Notes: generated by a model from the letters alone, not told the origin. A DNA stretch of 64,000 nt from an uncultured Prevotellaceae bacterium (GCA_900319385.1 ONOG01000004.1:1-64000), one strand, 5' to 3'. Positions 24,644 to 34,529 are shown, counted from the first letter of the stretch. Numbers and translations are program-made.

Positions 24644-24721
24644 TGTTTAGTGTTTGGCGTTTGGTGTTTAGCATGCAGGTGACTCACCTGGCACGAAACG
24701 CTCAACACTCAACACTCAACA
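24644..24721. repeat. Two period-7 arrays (TGTTTAG and CTCAACA types)
   Basis: TGTTTAG, TGTTTGG, CGTTTGG, TGTTTAG occupy 24644-24671, and three CTCAACA units occupy 24701-24721. The two lie in the gap between the unknown membrane protein gene and DUF3822. They share the period but not the sequence of the CACTTTT arrays, and the two motifs are near reverse complements (CTAAACA and CTCAACA). Confidence 0.8.
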
Positions 24722-24730
24722 GTCGTAGGA

Positions 24731-25417
24731 TTAGTCCCAGTTACCAGCCATCTTGTTGCCAGTGTCCTGAAGGTCGCCCACACGCAGGCCGTACCATTCG
24801 CCTTCGAGGTCGTCGGCGTTGTCTTCAAACAGGTCTGCACGGTTCTTGTGCAGCTTCTTGAGCACAGACTTGAGGTTCTTCACGCGCTTGTCGTCCACAC
24901 CATACATGTAGTCGTCCATGCTTGCACGGAACTCGATGAGGTTCTCAAATTCGTTCGAACGCATATTGAAGGCATCCTTCTTGCGCAGCTGAATCAGGGC
25001 TCCTTCGCGGCCTACAGGAACGTAGCGCAGCGAGTCGGGACAGCTGATGCCCAGACGCTCGGCAGCCGATACCCACACGGTGTCGCGCTTGATGATGCCC
25101 TTCTGAACGGCTTCGCGCTCTGTCATGCCGGCTTCGAGCTGGTCGTCGCTCAGTTCACCTTCCTTGATGATACGGTCGATCATCTTTCCATTCTTCACGA
25201 AATCGACGAGTGAATCGATGTCGCCGCAGTACCAGCCGTAAACCATCCTGTACTGTTCCTCGGCCGAACGGATTTCCCAGAGACGAGCCTTAACAATGTT
25301 TTCTCTTTCTGCGCGCTTTTCATCGAAAGCGATGTCACTGTAGATACTGTTGAAGCAGGCATAGGCCAAACCCAGCGTGCACACAACGAGAATCCAATTG
25401 ATAACTGATTTTTTCAT
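24731..25417 (-). CDS. Conserved membrane-anchored protein of unknown function
   Basis: This 228-residue protein has one N-terminal membrane segment (about residues 5-25) with few charges before it, so the rest probably faces the periplasm. The remainder is charged and helical with the pattern RSAEEQYRMVYGWYCGDIDSL near residue 50, WVSAAERLGIS near 116, and RYVPVGREGALIQLRKK near 130. Similar proteins occur in other Bacteroidales between DUF3822 and a RecD-like helicase gene, as here. I do not recognise a function. The C-terminus is acidic. The gene is read first of the leftward rsmD-aroB group. Confidence 0.65.
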   Translation of the reverse strand: MKKSVINWILVVCTLGLAYACFNSIYSDIAFDEKRAERENIVKARLWEIRSAEEQYRMVYGWYCGDIDSLVDFVKNGKMIDRIIKEGELSDDQLEAGMTEREAVQKGIIKRDTVWVSAAERLGISCPDSLRYVPVGREGALIQLRKKDAFNMRSNEFENLIEFRASMDDYMYGVDDKRVKNLKSVLKKLHKNRADLFEDNADDLEGEWYGLRVGDLQDTGNKMAGNWD

Positions 25418-25448
25418 TGATTTATGTTTTTTATTGATGATTTTGCAC

Positions 25449-25456
25449 TACCTTTG
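25449..25456 (+). promoter_or_regulatory. -7 promoter element of the RecD-like gene
   Basis: TACCTTTG matches the -7 consensus, 71 bases before the ATG at 25528. No TTG lies at the usual distance. A minus-strand box (TATTTTTG, 25477-25470) nearby may serve the divergent gene. Confidence 0.5.
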
Positions 25457-25527
25457 CACAAAGTCCGTGCAAAAATACTAAAAAGGATTGAGATTCAGCA
25501 CTAATTTTTCTTTTTTTTGAAAAAAAG

Positions 25528-27015
25528 ATGTTAATTGACTACCTAAAGGAACAAATCGGAGCAAATTTTGGGCATTTGCCGACGCAAGACCAAGAAAATG
25601 CGATCGACCTGCTGGCACAGTTCATTTTGTCGCCAGAATCGAACCGTGTGTTTCTGCTCAAAGGGTTTGCCGGAACTGGAAAAACGTCGCTTCTCGCTGC
25701 TGTGGTCAAGACACTCGAACAGCTCGAACGGCCCTGTGTGCTGATGGCGCCGACGGGTCGGGCGGCCAAGGTCTTCTCTCTCTATGCCGACCATCCCGCA
25801 TTTACCATCCACAAACGTATCTACCGGCAGAAGAGTATCGACGCCGACAGCATTTTTTCGCTGAACTACAACATGCTCCACCGCGTGTTTTTCATCGTCG
25901 ATGAGGCCTCGATGATTAGCAACACGCAGGACTATTCTGCCCAGCACGCTTCGCTGCTCGACGACTTGATTTCCTTTGTCTATGCCGGCGACCAGCAGTG
26001 TCGGCTCATCCTGGTCGGCGACACCGCTCAGCTGCCCCCCGTCGGTGAGGCCGAGAGCCCTGCATTGCAGCCCGAAGTGCTGCGCTCCTACGGACTGGAG
26101 GTGATGCAGACAACGCTCCGGCAGATTGTTCGCCAGCAGGAAGAATCGGGCATCTTGTGGAATGCAACCGTCCTGCGACGACTCATCGACACCGAACAGG
26201 TGTTCGACCTACCGAAGATTCGTTTCTTCGGTTTCAAGGACGTGGTCAATGTGCCTGGCGACGAACTCATCGAAACGCTGTCGAACTGTTATGCCCGCTT
26301 TGGGCTGGACGAGACGATGGTGGTGTGCCGCTCAAACAAGCGTGCTGTCGTCTATAACAACGGCATCCGCAGCCAGATTCTCGGTCGCGAGGAGGAGCTG
26401 AGCAGCGGCGACTTGGTCATGATAGCCAAAAACAATTACTTCTGGGTCAAGGCATCGGCAGCACCCGCCACATCGAGCTCCGGCGAGGGGATGGAGAGAC
26501 AGCGCGATGAGACCGTCGGGGCTTCGGTCTCGTTCCTTGCCAACGGCGACGTCGCCGAGGTCGAACGGGTCCGCAACGAGCGCGAACTCTACGGTTTCCA
26601 CTTCGCCGATTGCACGTTGCGACTGCCCGACTACGACGACTATGAGGTCGAAGCCACCGTCCTGCTCGACACGCTACATGCCGAGGCACCGGCGCTGAGC
26701 CGCGAGCAGCAGGAACTGCTCTTCCAGCGTGTGATGGAGGATTATGCCGACATCCCGCAGAAGCGCGAGAGGTTGAAGAAGATGAAGGACAATCCATACT
26801 TCAACGCCCTGCAACTCAAGTATGCCTATGCCGTCACCTGCCACAAGGCGCAGGGCGGACAGTGGAGCCATGTGTTCATCGACCAAGGCTACATGACCGA
26901 CGACATGCTCGGTCCAGACTACTTCCGTTGGCTCTACACGGCACTGACCCGCGCCACGCAGACTGTCTATTTCGTCAACTGGCGCGACGTGCAGACGCTG
27001 ACCGACCCCGCCTGA
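25528..27015 (+). CDS. RecD-like ATP-dependent DNA helicase
   Basis: This 495-residue superfamily 1B helicase has Walker A GFAGTGKT at 46-53, APTGRAA at 74-80, DEAS at 125-128, and the C-terminal VTCHKAQGGQW block starting at 436 (motif V/VI region) followed by LYTALTRAT. It lacks RecD N-terminal additions, so it resembles short RecD2/Dda-like enzymes of Bacteroidetes. The role is probably 5'-3' unwinding in repair or replication, by family. Residues of about 310-332 form a Ser/Ala/Gly-rich insert containing a 7-bp hairpin (26509-26515 with 26525-26531) ahead of the expected NGDVAEV loop. It is transcribed alone and convergent with the esterase gene. Confidence 0.8.
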   Translation: MLIDYLKEQIGANFGHLPTQDQENAIDLLAQFILSPESNRVFLLKGFAGTGKTSLLAAVVKTLEQLERPCVLMAPTGRAAKVFSLYADHPAFTIHKRIYRQKSIDADSIFSLNYNMLHRVFFIVDEASMISNTQDYSAQHASLLDDLISFVYAGDQQCRLILVGDTAQLPPVGEAESPALQPEVLRSYGLEVMQTTLRQIVRQQEESGILWNATVLRRLIDTEQVFDLPKIRFFGFKDVVNVPGDELIETLSNCYARFGLDETMVVCRSNKRAVVYNNGIRSQILGREEELSSGDLVMIAKNNYFWVKASAAPATSSSGEGMERQRDETVGASVSFLANGDVAEVERVRNERELYGFHFADCTLRLPDYDDYEVEATVLLDTLHAEAPALSREQQELLFQRVMEDYADIPQKRERLKKMKDNPYFNALQLKYAYAVTCHKAQGGQWSHVFIDQGYMTDDMLGPDYFRWLYTALTRATQTVYFVNWRDVQTLTDPA

Positions 27016-27039
27016 AACGCATCCTGACTACGTTCGGAG

Positions 27040-27089
27040 AAAAAAACATCCCCTCCGGACTTCCTTTCGTGCGGAAGTCGGAGGGGATG
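27040..27089 (-). terminator. Strong intrinsic terminator of the esterase gene
   Basis: On the minus strand CATCCCCTCCGACTTCC (27089-27073) pairs with GGAAGTCCGGAGGGGATG (27064-27047) with one bulge, followed by a seven-base T-run (27046-27040). The + strand gives the same stem without a T-run. Confidence 0.9.
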
Positions 27090-27111
27090 ACTGTGTGCGG
27101 ACGAATGCCCC

Positions 27112-28752
27112 TTATTTCTTCTTGAAATTCTTCTGCTTCAGCGTCCAGCCGTCGTAGCCTTTGAGGTCGCCGTTCAGGAACAGGGCGTCGAAGTCCTTCT
27201 TCCCGCGTAGCTGCCATTCGAGCCAGCTGAGCACCATCTGGGCGTTGGCTCCGCCTGCGGGCTGGTTGTACGTACCGCCATGGCCGCTCGGTGTGTTGTC
27301 GGCCCATACGACGGGCACTTTGCGGATGGATTCGTAGTCGGTCTGGGCATTGCGGTAGGCCACATCGGTCGGGCCGCCGGTGAGGTAGAGAACGGGAGCG
27401 TGCAGGTTTTTCAGCGATTTGGCTGAGGCACCAGCCATCTCCATGCCGCCCATGCCGGCGTTGAGGATGAGGTAGGTCTTCAGTCGCGTGTCGGCTGCAT
27501 TGGCCAGCACCTGGGCACCGCCGCACGAGTGGCCGGCAGCAGCCATCTTCTCCGTATCCACCTTATTATAATAAGGAGAGGCCTTGTCTGTGGCCTGCTG
27601 TCCGATCCAGCCCATCGCCTTCGCCACCATGCTGGAGGGCGTCTGCTGTTCGCGGCGCTCTCCTTGGTACTGCTGCATCTCGCCGATGGCCACGACGACG
27701 TAGCCATGCGACGCTACATGAGTGAGCATGTTCTCGTAGCCCACCGACGTGTCCATACAGCCGCCGTTGGCAAAGATAAGTACGGGCAGTTTTCCTCCGC
27801 TGCGACGCACGGCCTGCTCCATGTTGTTGGGGTGATAGACGGTGAAGTCGGGCAGACTCTTTTCGCGAACAGCTACTGCCTTGAAGGGGCCGTTGCCGCC
27901 GAAGTCGGGCACCTTCAGCTGCTCAATCGTCAGCGACGGGTCGTCCATGCCGAGGTGGCGTGCGAAGAAGGCATCCATGGCTGGGCGAGTGAACTCCAGC
28001 TGTTGGTCGAACGCCACGCCGTGCTGTCCATGCACGACAACGGTCTCGACAGGAGTACCTGCCTGGCGCATCTTCTGCACCCAGTCGAGTGTCAGGTTGG
28101 GACGCACGATGGGGTCTTCGCCGCCTTGCAGCACGAGGATGGGGGTAGTCATGCGGTGAATGTAGCCAATGGGCCACCACTCGGGGTGTTGCGACCACGG
28201 CGAGTTGGGATTGCCAATCTCCGTCGGTGGAGCACCGCCAACGGCACAAGCCACGTCGCACGTCTGCTCTTTCCACGGTCCGCCTTCGTCGGGGAAATCG
28301 GGGCTGTCGGCGGCCACGCCTGCCATGAGCGACAGATGTCCGCCAGCCGAGTGGCCGAAGGTGCCGATGCGCTGCGGGTCGATGCCCAGTTCGGCGGCGT
28401 GGGCTTTCATCCATCGGATGGCACAGCGCACGTCCTCGATGCAGGCTGGGAAGGGGGCTTCCTGCACAAGGCGGTAGTTCATGTTGCAGACCACATAGCC
28501 CTTCATGGCATAATCGATCATCAGCGTGCGATAGACGGCATCGTTCTTCGAGCCGGCACTCCAGCCGCCACCGTGGATAATGAGGATGGCAGGACGCACG
28601 CCGGTGGCGTCGGCAGGTTTGGCCAGGTCGAGCACGGTGTTCGGACCCTTGTCCGTTCGATAGGGGATATTCTCAGTCACGACGACGCTGCGTTGCGCCG
28701 ATGCGGCCATTGCGATGAGCACGGCCGACAGTAAACTAACAATTCTTTTCAT
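27112..28752 (-). CDS. Secreted two-domain esterase with two alpha/beta-hydrolase units
   Basis: This 546-residue protein has a signal peptide (about residues 1-19, ending ASAQ) and two alpha/beta-hydrolase domains. The first has the oxyanion motif HGGG at 60-63, nucleophile GHSAGG at 133-138 (Ser135), and a C-terminal HGQHG His. It resembles Bacteroidetes feruloyl/acetyl esterases (BD-FAE). The second (about residues 300-546) has nucleophile GHSCGG at 407-412 (Ser409) and weaker similarity. Both nucleophiles are kept, so both units may be active. The probable role is removing acetyl or feruloyl groups from plant or host glycans in the periplasm or outside. It stands alone with its own promoter and terminator. 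Confidence 0.75.
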   Translation of the reverse strand: MKRIVSLLSAVLIAMAASAQRSVVVTENIPYRTDKGPNTVLDLAKPADATGVRPAILIIHGGGWSAGSKNDAVYRTLMIDYAMKGYVVCNMNYRLVQEAPFPACIEDVRCAIRWMKAHAAELGIDPQRIGTFGHSAGGHLSLMAGVAADSPDFPDEGGPWKEQTCDVACAVGGAPPTEIGNPNSPWSQHPEWWPIGYIHRMTTPILVLQGGEDPIVRPNLTLDWVQKMRQAGTPVETVVVHGQHGVAFDQQLEFTRPAMDAFFARHLGMDDPSLTIEQLKVPDFGGNGPFKAVAVREKSLPDFTVYHPNNMEQAVRRSGGKLPVLIFANGGCMDTSVGYENMLTHVASHGYVVVAIGEMQQYQGERREQQTPSSMVAKAMGWIGQQATDKASPYYNKVDTEKMAAAGHSCGGAQVLANAADTRLKTYLILNAGMGGMEMAGASAKSLKNLHAPVLYLTGGPTDVAYRNAQTDYESIRKVPVVWADNTPSGHGGTYNQPAGGANAQMVLSWLEWQLRGKKDFDALFLNGDLKGYDGWTLKQKNFKKK

Positions 28753-28794
28753 GGTTCTTTGATGGCTGTTGTGTGTGTATTTGTGTTAGATGTG

Positions 28795-28825
28795 CAAATA
28801 TAAAGAAAATATATGAGGGCAGCAA
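28795..28825 (-). promoter_or_regulatory. Consensus promoter of the two-domain esterase gene
   Basis: On the minus strand TTG (28825-28823), a 20-base spacer and TATATTTG (28802-28795) match the Bacteroidetes consensus, 43 bases before the start codon. Confidence 0.75.
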
Positions 28826-28972
28826 CGTTTTAGGCGAAAAGTTGAATACTTTTCGCAATGTCAGGTTCACGACCGAGCTCGACGCGGTGTGAACTCGGGT
28901 GCGGTGCTGTGTGCAGGACAAGAGGTACAGGGAAAAGAAATAGTTCCTATGTCGTGCAGGGATGTGGAATGC

Positions 28973-29848
28973 TCAGAAAAATAGTACGATCAGTGCCGTC
29001 AGCAGTCCGAAAAGGAATATGTTGCGGGCTGTCAGACCAAGCACATGGTTCAGCTCGCGTCCCGTGAGACGGCACAACAGACGATAGGTCTGGAAGTGGA
29101 AAAGGAGGTAGGGCAGAACGACGAAAACGCCCTTGGGATGGAGCGAAACCACAATCGCAGCGGCCACAATGCCCAGCCAGAGGTAGGCATGACGACCGGA
29201 GCGCTCCCCAAAACGTACGACGAGCGTTCGCTTGCCACTCAGACGGTCTTGCTCCACATCGCGGTAGTTGTTCACCATCAGCAGACAGTCGGTAGCAAGT
29301 CCCATGGCCAGTCCGAGGAGCAAAACCTCAACCCATTCCCCATCCGTCGGGGCAGTGACCACCCACCAGGTGAAGAATACGGGTACGAAACCGAAGAACA
29401 CGACGACCAGTATGTCGCCCCATCCGCGGTAGGAAAGGTGCGTCGTGTAGAGGATGCAACCCGCCACGCACAGCGCACCGACCGCAAGCATCCACCAACC
29501 TCCGTACCACACAAGCGGCAACCCGACCGCACAGCCCGCGAGCGTGGTCACCACGATGCCGCGCCGCATAGCCTCGGGCCGTATCCACCCCTGCGCACAG
29601 GCCCGTTCAGGACCCAGCCGGTCGGCGCGGTCTGTTCCTTTCTTGAAATCGAAGTAGTCGTTGACGAAGTTGGCGTCGATTTGCATCACGAAGGCAAACA
29701 GCAGGCATAAGAGAAATGCCCACACCATCTGCGGTGTGAGCATTCCTATCGTTTTGTATGCGCATGACCCGCCTATTAGGACCGGTGCAGCTGCACCCGT
29801 CAATGTCTTAGGCCGTGCAGCCAGAAACCATGCTTTCAGGGGAGTCAT
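28973..29848 (-). CDS. menA: 1,4-dihydroxy-2-naphthoate polyprenyltransferase
   Basis: This inner-membrane UbiA-type enzyme prenylates dihydroxynaphthoate in menaquinone synthesis. The 291-residue protein has about eight membrane helices, the prenyl-diphosphate-binding stretch NDYFDFKKGTDRAD at 63-76, and the second Asp-rich motif NNYRDVEQDRLSGKR near residue 190. The mature N-terminus (LKAWFLAARPKTL) is typical. It is read three bases after alaS, so the two genes are co-transcribed. No terminator is seen in the 120 bases that follow before the esterase promoter. Confidence 0.9.
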   Translation of the reverse strand: MTPLKAWFLAARPKTLTGAAAPVLIGGSCAYKTIGMLTPQMVWAFLLCLLFAFVMQIDANFVNDYFDFKKGTDRADRLGPERACAQGWIRPEAMRRGIVVTTLAGCAVGLPLVWYGGWWMLAVGALCVAGCILYTTHLSYRGWGDILVVVFFGFVPVFFTWWVVTAPTDGEWVEVLLLGLAMGLATDCLLMVNNYRDVEQDRLSGKRTLVVRFGERSGRHAYLWLGIVAAAIVVSLHPKGVFVVLPYLLFHFQTYRLLCRLTGRELNHVLGLTARNIFLFGLLTALIVLFF

Positions 29849-29851
29849 GAC

Positions 29852-32485
29852 TTACAGTTCCGCCAGCTCGACCACTTTGTTCACAGCGTCCTGGAGGCCG
29901 TCGAGGTCCTTGCCGCCGGCGGTGGCGAAGTGGGGCTGACCGCCGCCTCCACCCTGCATGAGTTTGGCGGCGTCGCGGATGATCTTGCCGGCGTTCTTGC
30001 CTGCGGCGACGAGGTCATCGCTGAACGAGACGGTGAGGTTGGGCTTGCCGTCGTTGAGGGCACCGATGACGATGAGCGTCTGTTCGGGGAACTGCGCACG
30101 GAGCTGGAAGGCGATGTCCTTCGCACTCTGCGCATCGACGGGCACGACATCGGCAATGACACGGACGCCGTTGACTTCCTCCTGATGAGCGATGAGGTCG
30201 CGCTTGAACTCCTGTGCCTTCTGCGCCTTGAACTCGTCGAGCGACTTCTTCAGTTCGGCGTTCTCCTCGATGCTCTTACGGATGGTGCCGATGAGGTCGG
30301 GAGCGTTGTTGAAGAGGTTGCGGAGGTCGGTCATGTAGTCCTGCAAGCGGTCGAGGTATTCCTCCACCTTGCTGCCGGTGATGGCTTCGATGCGGCGCAC
30401 GCCGGCGGCAATCGAACTTTCGCTGATGATGCGGACCATGCCGATTTGTCCCGTAGCCTTGACGTGGCAGCCGCCACAGAATTCGACGCTTGTACCGAAC
30501 TGTACGACACGCACGCGGTCGCCGTATTTTTCTCCGAACAGGGCAATGGCACCGAGTTCTTTGGCCTTTTCGATCGGGTAGTCGCGGTATTCGGTGAGGG
30601 GGATGTTCTGACGGATTTTCTCGTTGACGAGGTGTTCCACCTCGCGAAGCTGCTCAGGTGTCACCTTTTCGAAGTGGCTGAAGTCGAAGCGAAGTCCGTC
30701 GGGTGTGACGAGCGAGCCCTTCTGTTCGACGTGTGTGCCGAGCACCTGGCGCAGGGCTTCGTCGAGCAAGTGGGTGCAGGAGTGGTTCGCTTCGGTAGCG
30801 CGACGCTTCTCTACATCGACGCAGGCCATGAACTCGGCCTCGGGGTGCTCCGGCAACTTGTCCACAATGTGTACGGAGAGTCCGTTCTCCTTCTTCACAT
30901 CGAGCACGTTGATGGTTTCGTTTTCGCTCACGAGCACGCCCTGGTCGCCGACCTCACCGCCCATTTCGGCGTAGAACGGAGTCTGGTCGAGCACCACTTC
31001 GTAGCTGGTTACCTTCTTCTGCTTCACCTCACGATATTGCAGGATGTGGCATGTATATTCCGTAAAGTCGTAGCCTACGAACGTGCTTTCCACAGTTTCG
31101 CCGTCGAGTGCTCCGACCTGTACCCAGTCGCCGAGTTCGCGTTGTGCGGCGTTGCGGGCGCGGTCCTTCTGCTTCTGCATTTCGGTGTCGAAACCGGCTT
31201 CGTCAACAGTGAGTCCGTTTTCGCGGCAGATGAGCTGTGTGAGGTCGAGGGGGAAACCAAAGGTATCGAACAGTGTGAAGGCGTCTTTGCCGTCGATTTC
31301 TGTCTTGCCAGCCTTCCGTGCATCGTCCATCACGCCACCGAGCAGACGGATGCCGTTTTCGAGTGTACGGAGGAAAGAGTCCTCTTCTTCCTTCATCACC
31401 TTCATGATGAGGTCGCGCTGAGCGGGCAGTTCGGGGAAGGCGTCACCCATTTCCTGGATGAGTGTCGGCACTAGTTTGTAGATGAAAGCCTGCTTCTGTC
31501 CGAGGAAGGTGTAGCCATAGCGGACGGCACGGCGCAGGATGCGGCGGATGACGTAGCCTGCCTTGGCGTTCGACGGCAGTTGTCCGTCGGCGATGGAGAA
31601 GGCGATGGCGCGCAGGTGGTCGGCCACGACGCGCATGGCAACGTCGGTCTTCTCGTCGGTGCCGTACGCTTTGCCGGTCATGTCGCCAAGCACTTTGATG
31701 ATGGGTTGGAACACGTCGGTGTCGTAGTTCGAGTGCTTGCCTTGCAAGGCACGGACGAGTCGTTCGAAGCCCATGCCCGTGTCGATGACGTTCATGCTGA
31801 GGGGTTCGAGGCTGCCGTCGGCCTTTCGGTTGAACTGCATGAAGACAATGTTCCAGATTTCAATCACCTGTGGATCGTCCTGATTCACGAGTTCGCGGCC
31901 GGGGACCGCGGCTTTCTCCTCGGGTGTGCGCGAATCGAGGTGAATTTCGGAGCAGGGTCCGCAGGGTCCCGTGTCGCCCATTTCCCAGAAGTTGTCGTGT
32001 TTGTTGCCGTTGATGATGTGGTCTGCCGGCACGTGCTTGAGCCAGTAGCCTGCTGCTTCGTCGTCGCGCTTGAGCCCTTCCTTCGGGTCGCCTTCGAACA
32101 CGGTGACGTACAAGTCCTTCGGGTCGAGGTGCAGCACATCGACGAGGTATTCCCACGCCATGTCGATAGCGCCCTCCTTGAAGTAGTCGCCGAAGGACCA
32201 GTTGCCCAGCATTTCGAACATGGTGTGGTGGTAGGTGTCGTGTCCCACCTCCTCGAGGTCGTTATGCTTTCCGCTCACGCGCAGACACTTCTGTGTGTCG
32301 GCACGTCGGCGCGGCTCGGGGTCGCGTGTTCCGAGAATAATATCCTTCCACTGGTTCATTCCGGCATTGGTGAACATGAGTGTGGGGTCGTCCTTGATGA
32401 CCATCGGTGCGCTCGGCACGATGGCGTGTCCTTTGCTTTCAAAATACTTCTTGAAAGACTCGCGTATTTCTTTTGCTGTCAACAT
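29852..32485 (-). CDS. alaS: Alanine-tRNA ligase
   Basis: AlaRS charges tRNA-Ala. The 877-residue enzyme has the class II core with [11 protein letters not shown] (motif 1 region) and [13 protein letters not shown], the editing-domain zinc site HSCTHLL...CGGCH, and a C-terminal Ala/coiled-coil region ending in a glycine-rich stretch [14 protein letters not shown]. The start [11 protein letters not shown] is typical of the family. It is read first before menA with a leader that contains a weak period-7 TTTACAA array at about 32491-32525. Confidence 0.95.
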   Translation of the reverse strand: MLTAKEIRESFKKYFESKGHAIVPSAPMVIKDDPTLMFTNAGMNQWKDIILGTRDPEPRRRADTQKCLRVSGKHNDLEEVGHDTYHHTMFEMLGNWSFGDYFKEGAIDMAWEYLVDVLHLDPKDLYVTVFEGDPKEGLKRDDEAAGYWLKHVPADHIINGNKHDNFWEMGDTGPCGPCSEIHLDSRTPEEKAAVPGRELVNQDDPQVIEIWNIVFMQFNRKADGSLEPLSMNVIDTGMGFERLVRALQGKHSNYDTDVFQPIIKVLGDMTGKAYGTDEKTDVAMRVVADHLRAIAFSIADGQLPSNAKAGYVIRRILRRAVRYGYTFLGQKQAFIYKLVPTLIQEMGDAFPELPAQRDLIMKVMKEEEDSFLRTLENGIRLLGGVMDDARKAGKTEIDGKDAFTLFDTFGFPLDLTQLICRENGLTVDEAGFDTEMQKQKDRARNAAQRELGDWVQVGALDGETVESTFVGYDFTEYTCHILQYREVKQKKVTSYEVVLDQTPFYAEMGGEVGDQGVLVSENETINVLDVKKENGLSVHIVDKLPEHPEAEFMACVDVEKRRATEANHSCTHLLDEALRQVLGTHVEQKGSLVTPDGLRFDFSHFEKVTPEQLREVEHLVNEKIRQNIPLTEYRDYPIEKAKELGAIALFGEKYGDRVRVVQFGTSVEFCGGCHVKATGQIGMVRIISESSIAAGVRRIEAITGSKVEEYLDRLQDYMTDLRNLFNNAPDLIGTIRKSIEENAELKKSLDEFKAQKAQEFKRDLIAHQEEVNGVRVIADVVPVDAQSAKDIAFQLRAQFPEQTLIVIGALNDGKPNLTVSFSDDLVAAGKNAGKIIRDAAKLMQGGGGGQPHFATAGGKDLDGLQDAVNKVVELAEL

Positions 32486-32552
32486 CTTGATTTACAATTA
32501 GACAATTTACGATTTACAATTTACCTTGTTTTACACTTTTTCAAAAACTCTG

Positions 32553-32560
32553 CAAAGTTA
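32553..32560 (-). promoter_or_regulatory. -7 promoter element of alaS-menA
   Basis: TAACTTTG on the minus strand (32560-32553) matches the -7 consensus, 68 bases before the alaS ATG. No TTG lies at 19-21 bases. Confidence 0.5.
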
Positions 32561-32603
32561 CGACTTTTTCTGCAATTAAGTGTATTTTGCAGGGCGAAAA
32601 CTA

Positions 32604-33497
32604 TTATTTTGTACTCTTCAGCGGTTCCATGTGGAGGGTGACGTGTGTTTTGCTGCCGAATCGTTCTTTGAGACGTCGTTCGATGGCAGAGGCGCGCTCG
32701 TGAACGGTGGAGAGGGGCAGGTTGCCGTCCATGCGCACGTGGGCTTCGATGGCGATACGGTTGCCGATGCGGCGGGTGCGCAGGTTGTGGGGTTGCTCGA
32801 CGTCGGGGAATGAGAGGATGATGCCGAGGATTTCGTCTTCGGTTTCGGCAGGGAGCGAACCTTCGGTCAGTTCACCCACGCTGGTCTTGAGCAGGTTGAA
32901 TGCCACTTTGATGAGCATGAGTCCGACGACGATGGAGGCCACGGGGTCGAGCACCGTCCAGCGATTTCCTAAAAAGATGGCTCCGCCGATGCCGATGGCT
33001 GTGCCAATGGACGAGAGGGCGTCGCTGCGGTGGTGCCAGGCGTTGGCTACCATGACCGGCGAGTCGAGGTTCTTTCCACGACGTGCCGTATATTGGTACA
33101 GGACTTCCTTGACGGCAATCGACAGCAGGGCTGCCCACAAAGCGAGCATACCGGGTGCTGCGAGTTGTGCGCCATTAAACCATGCCACGAGTTTTGAACC
33201 GCCTGCGATGATGATGCCTGTGGCTGCCGCCATGAGTGCCAGGGCGATGATGAACGACGCGATGGTCTCAAACTTCCCGTGTCCGTAGTCGTGCGAGTCG
33301 TCCTGTGGCTTGGCGCTGATGCGGACAAAGATGAACACGATGAGGTCGGTCAGAAAGTCCGACAGCGAATGGATGGCATCAGCTATCATCGCCGAACTGT
33401 GTCCCACGATGCCGGCGATGAACTTGAACGTCAGCAGCAGCATGTTGCCGATGCTGCCGACGAGCGTCACCTTGTATATTTCACGTTCGCGTGTCAA
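32604..33497 (-). CDS. Cation diffusion facilitator metal exporter
   Basis: This 297-residue CDF transporter exports divalent metals (zinc, iron or manganese) using the proton gradient. It has six membrane helices, site A ligands in AIHSLSD (His43, Asp47) and WHHRSD (His156, Asp159), and a cytoplasmic metal-sensing domain at about 215-297 (VEQPHNLRTRRIG, HVRMDGNLP). Metal choice cannot be fixed from sequence, though the H-x3-D pair pattern favours zinc or iron. The start is TTG at 33497, because a stop codon lies two codons upstream and the N-terminal MTREREIYKVTLVGS is conserved. It follows the glycosyltransferase gene with ten bases between them. Confidence 0.88.
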   Translation of the reverse strand: MTREREIYKVTLVGSIGNMLLLTFKFIAGIVGHSSAMIADAIHSLSDFLTDLIVFIFVRISAKPQDDSHDYGHGKFETIASFIIALALMAAATGIIIAGGSKLVAWFNGAQLAAPGMLALWAALLSIAVKEVLYQYTARRGKNLDSPVMVANAWHHRSDALSSIGTAIGIGGAIFLGNRWTVLDPVASIVVGLMLIKVAFNLLKTSVGELTEGSLPAETEDEILGIILSFPDVEQPHNLRTRRIGNRIAIEAHVRMDGNLPLSTVHERASAIERRLKERFGSKTHVTLHMEPLKSTK

Positions 33498-33507
33498 AAC
33501 GGTTCAG

Positions 33508-34389
33508 TTACAATTGACAATAATATCCCAGTTTGTAGAGGTCGAAGAGGCGGGTGCAGGGACGTGTGCCGGCGAGGTTGGTGCGCAGCGTGGGCAGTAG
33601 CAGTCGGCCTGTGCTACGGACGAGCGGCAGGAGGTGGAGACTGTCGAGGCACCGCACAAGGCCGAGCAGGCGGACATCGTCGCGGTCGAAGAGGTCGGCG
33701 TGGTCGTGGAGGGTGTGGAGTGCTTCTTCGGTCTTGGCCACAAAGACGTCGTTAGCCTCCAGGTCGGTGTTTTCCAACGGGTTGTCGATGTGACGGATGC
33801 GTGCCCCCTGCTGTCGGAGCTTCTGTCCGAAGAGGACATCCTCGTAGCCGTAGTGGCGGAAGGTTTCGTCGAACCGGATGCGGTTGAACACCTCGCGGCG
33901 GATGACGAAGCAGAAGGTGCGGAAGGGTAGGGTGGCGTCGTTTTGCCGAGCCCGAGCCGTGAAACGTCGTTCGCTGCGATGCTCGTAGTCGTAGCGCAGG
34001 CGGTTACGGTCGGTGAGGTACTCGCGTGAATGAATGATGCCGCCGCAGACGACGTCGCAGTCGGTGGCTGCCTCGAGGTAGTCGCGCAGGAAGTTCGTAT
34101 TGACGACCCGCCCGTCGCAGTCCATATACATCAGCCACTCGCCGCTCGACTCGTCGGCCAGGAAGTTGCGGATGGCGGCACGTCCGACATTCTGCGCACG
34201 GACGATGTAGCGGCAGTGGGGCAGACGGGCGATGTCGGCGTTGAGCTTTAGGCAGTCGCGGTCGGTCGATCCGTCTTCGGCAGCTATGATTTCGATGTCG
34301 GCATCGACGGCGTCGGCCTGTTGGCTGAGCGAACGGCAGAGTTCGCGGCAGTCGTGGTTGAAAATGGGGATGAGAATGGACAGTTTCAT
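33508..34389 (-). CDS. Glycosyltransferase family 2
   Basis: The 293-residue enzyme has a GT-A fold with EDGSTDRD at residues 38-45 and the metal-binding DCDG at 90-93 (MYMDCDGR). It lacks membrane segments. It starts at MKLSILIPIF; an upstream extension runs through the promoter and is rejected. The C-terminal half contains a HYGYEDVLFGQKLR motif typical of a GT2 acceptor region. Its sugar donor and acceptor are unknown. It is the upstream partner of the CDF gene and diverges from two other GT2 genes. Confidence 0.8.
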   Translation of the reverse strand: MKLSILIPIFNHDCRELCRSLSQQADAVDADIEIIAAEDGSTDRDCLKLNADIARLPHCRYIVRAQNVGRAAIRNFLADESSGEWLMYMDCDGRVVNTNFLRDYLEAATDCDVVCGGIIHSREYLTDRNRLRYDYEHRSERRFTARARQNDATLPFRTFCFVIRREVFNRIRFDETFRHYGYEDVLFGQKLRQQGARIRHIDNPLENTDLEANDVFVAKTEEALHTLHDHADLFDRDDVRLLGLVRCLDSLHLLPLVRSTGRLLLPTLRTNLAGTRPCTRLFDLYKLGYYCQL

Positions 34390-34446
34390 CTTTTCGTGCT
34401 CTGCGGTGATGGCTTCGTGGCGCAGGGGACGCCGTGGAAGCGTTGC

Positions 34447-34477
34447 CAAAATTACGGAAAAACGCACATAAAACCAA
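34447..34477 (-). promoter_or_regulatory. Consensus promoter of the leftward GT2-CDF pair
   Basis: On the minus strand TTG (34477-34475), a 20-base spacer and TAATTTTG (34454-34447) match the consensus, 58 bases before the ATG. Confidence 0.65.
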
Positions 34478-34529
34478 TGTCTGGGCGAAAAAAAGTGTGT
34501 TTTCGCTGCACTTTATGAAATATATTGCC

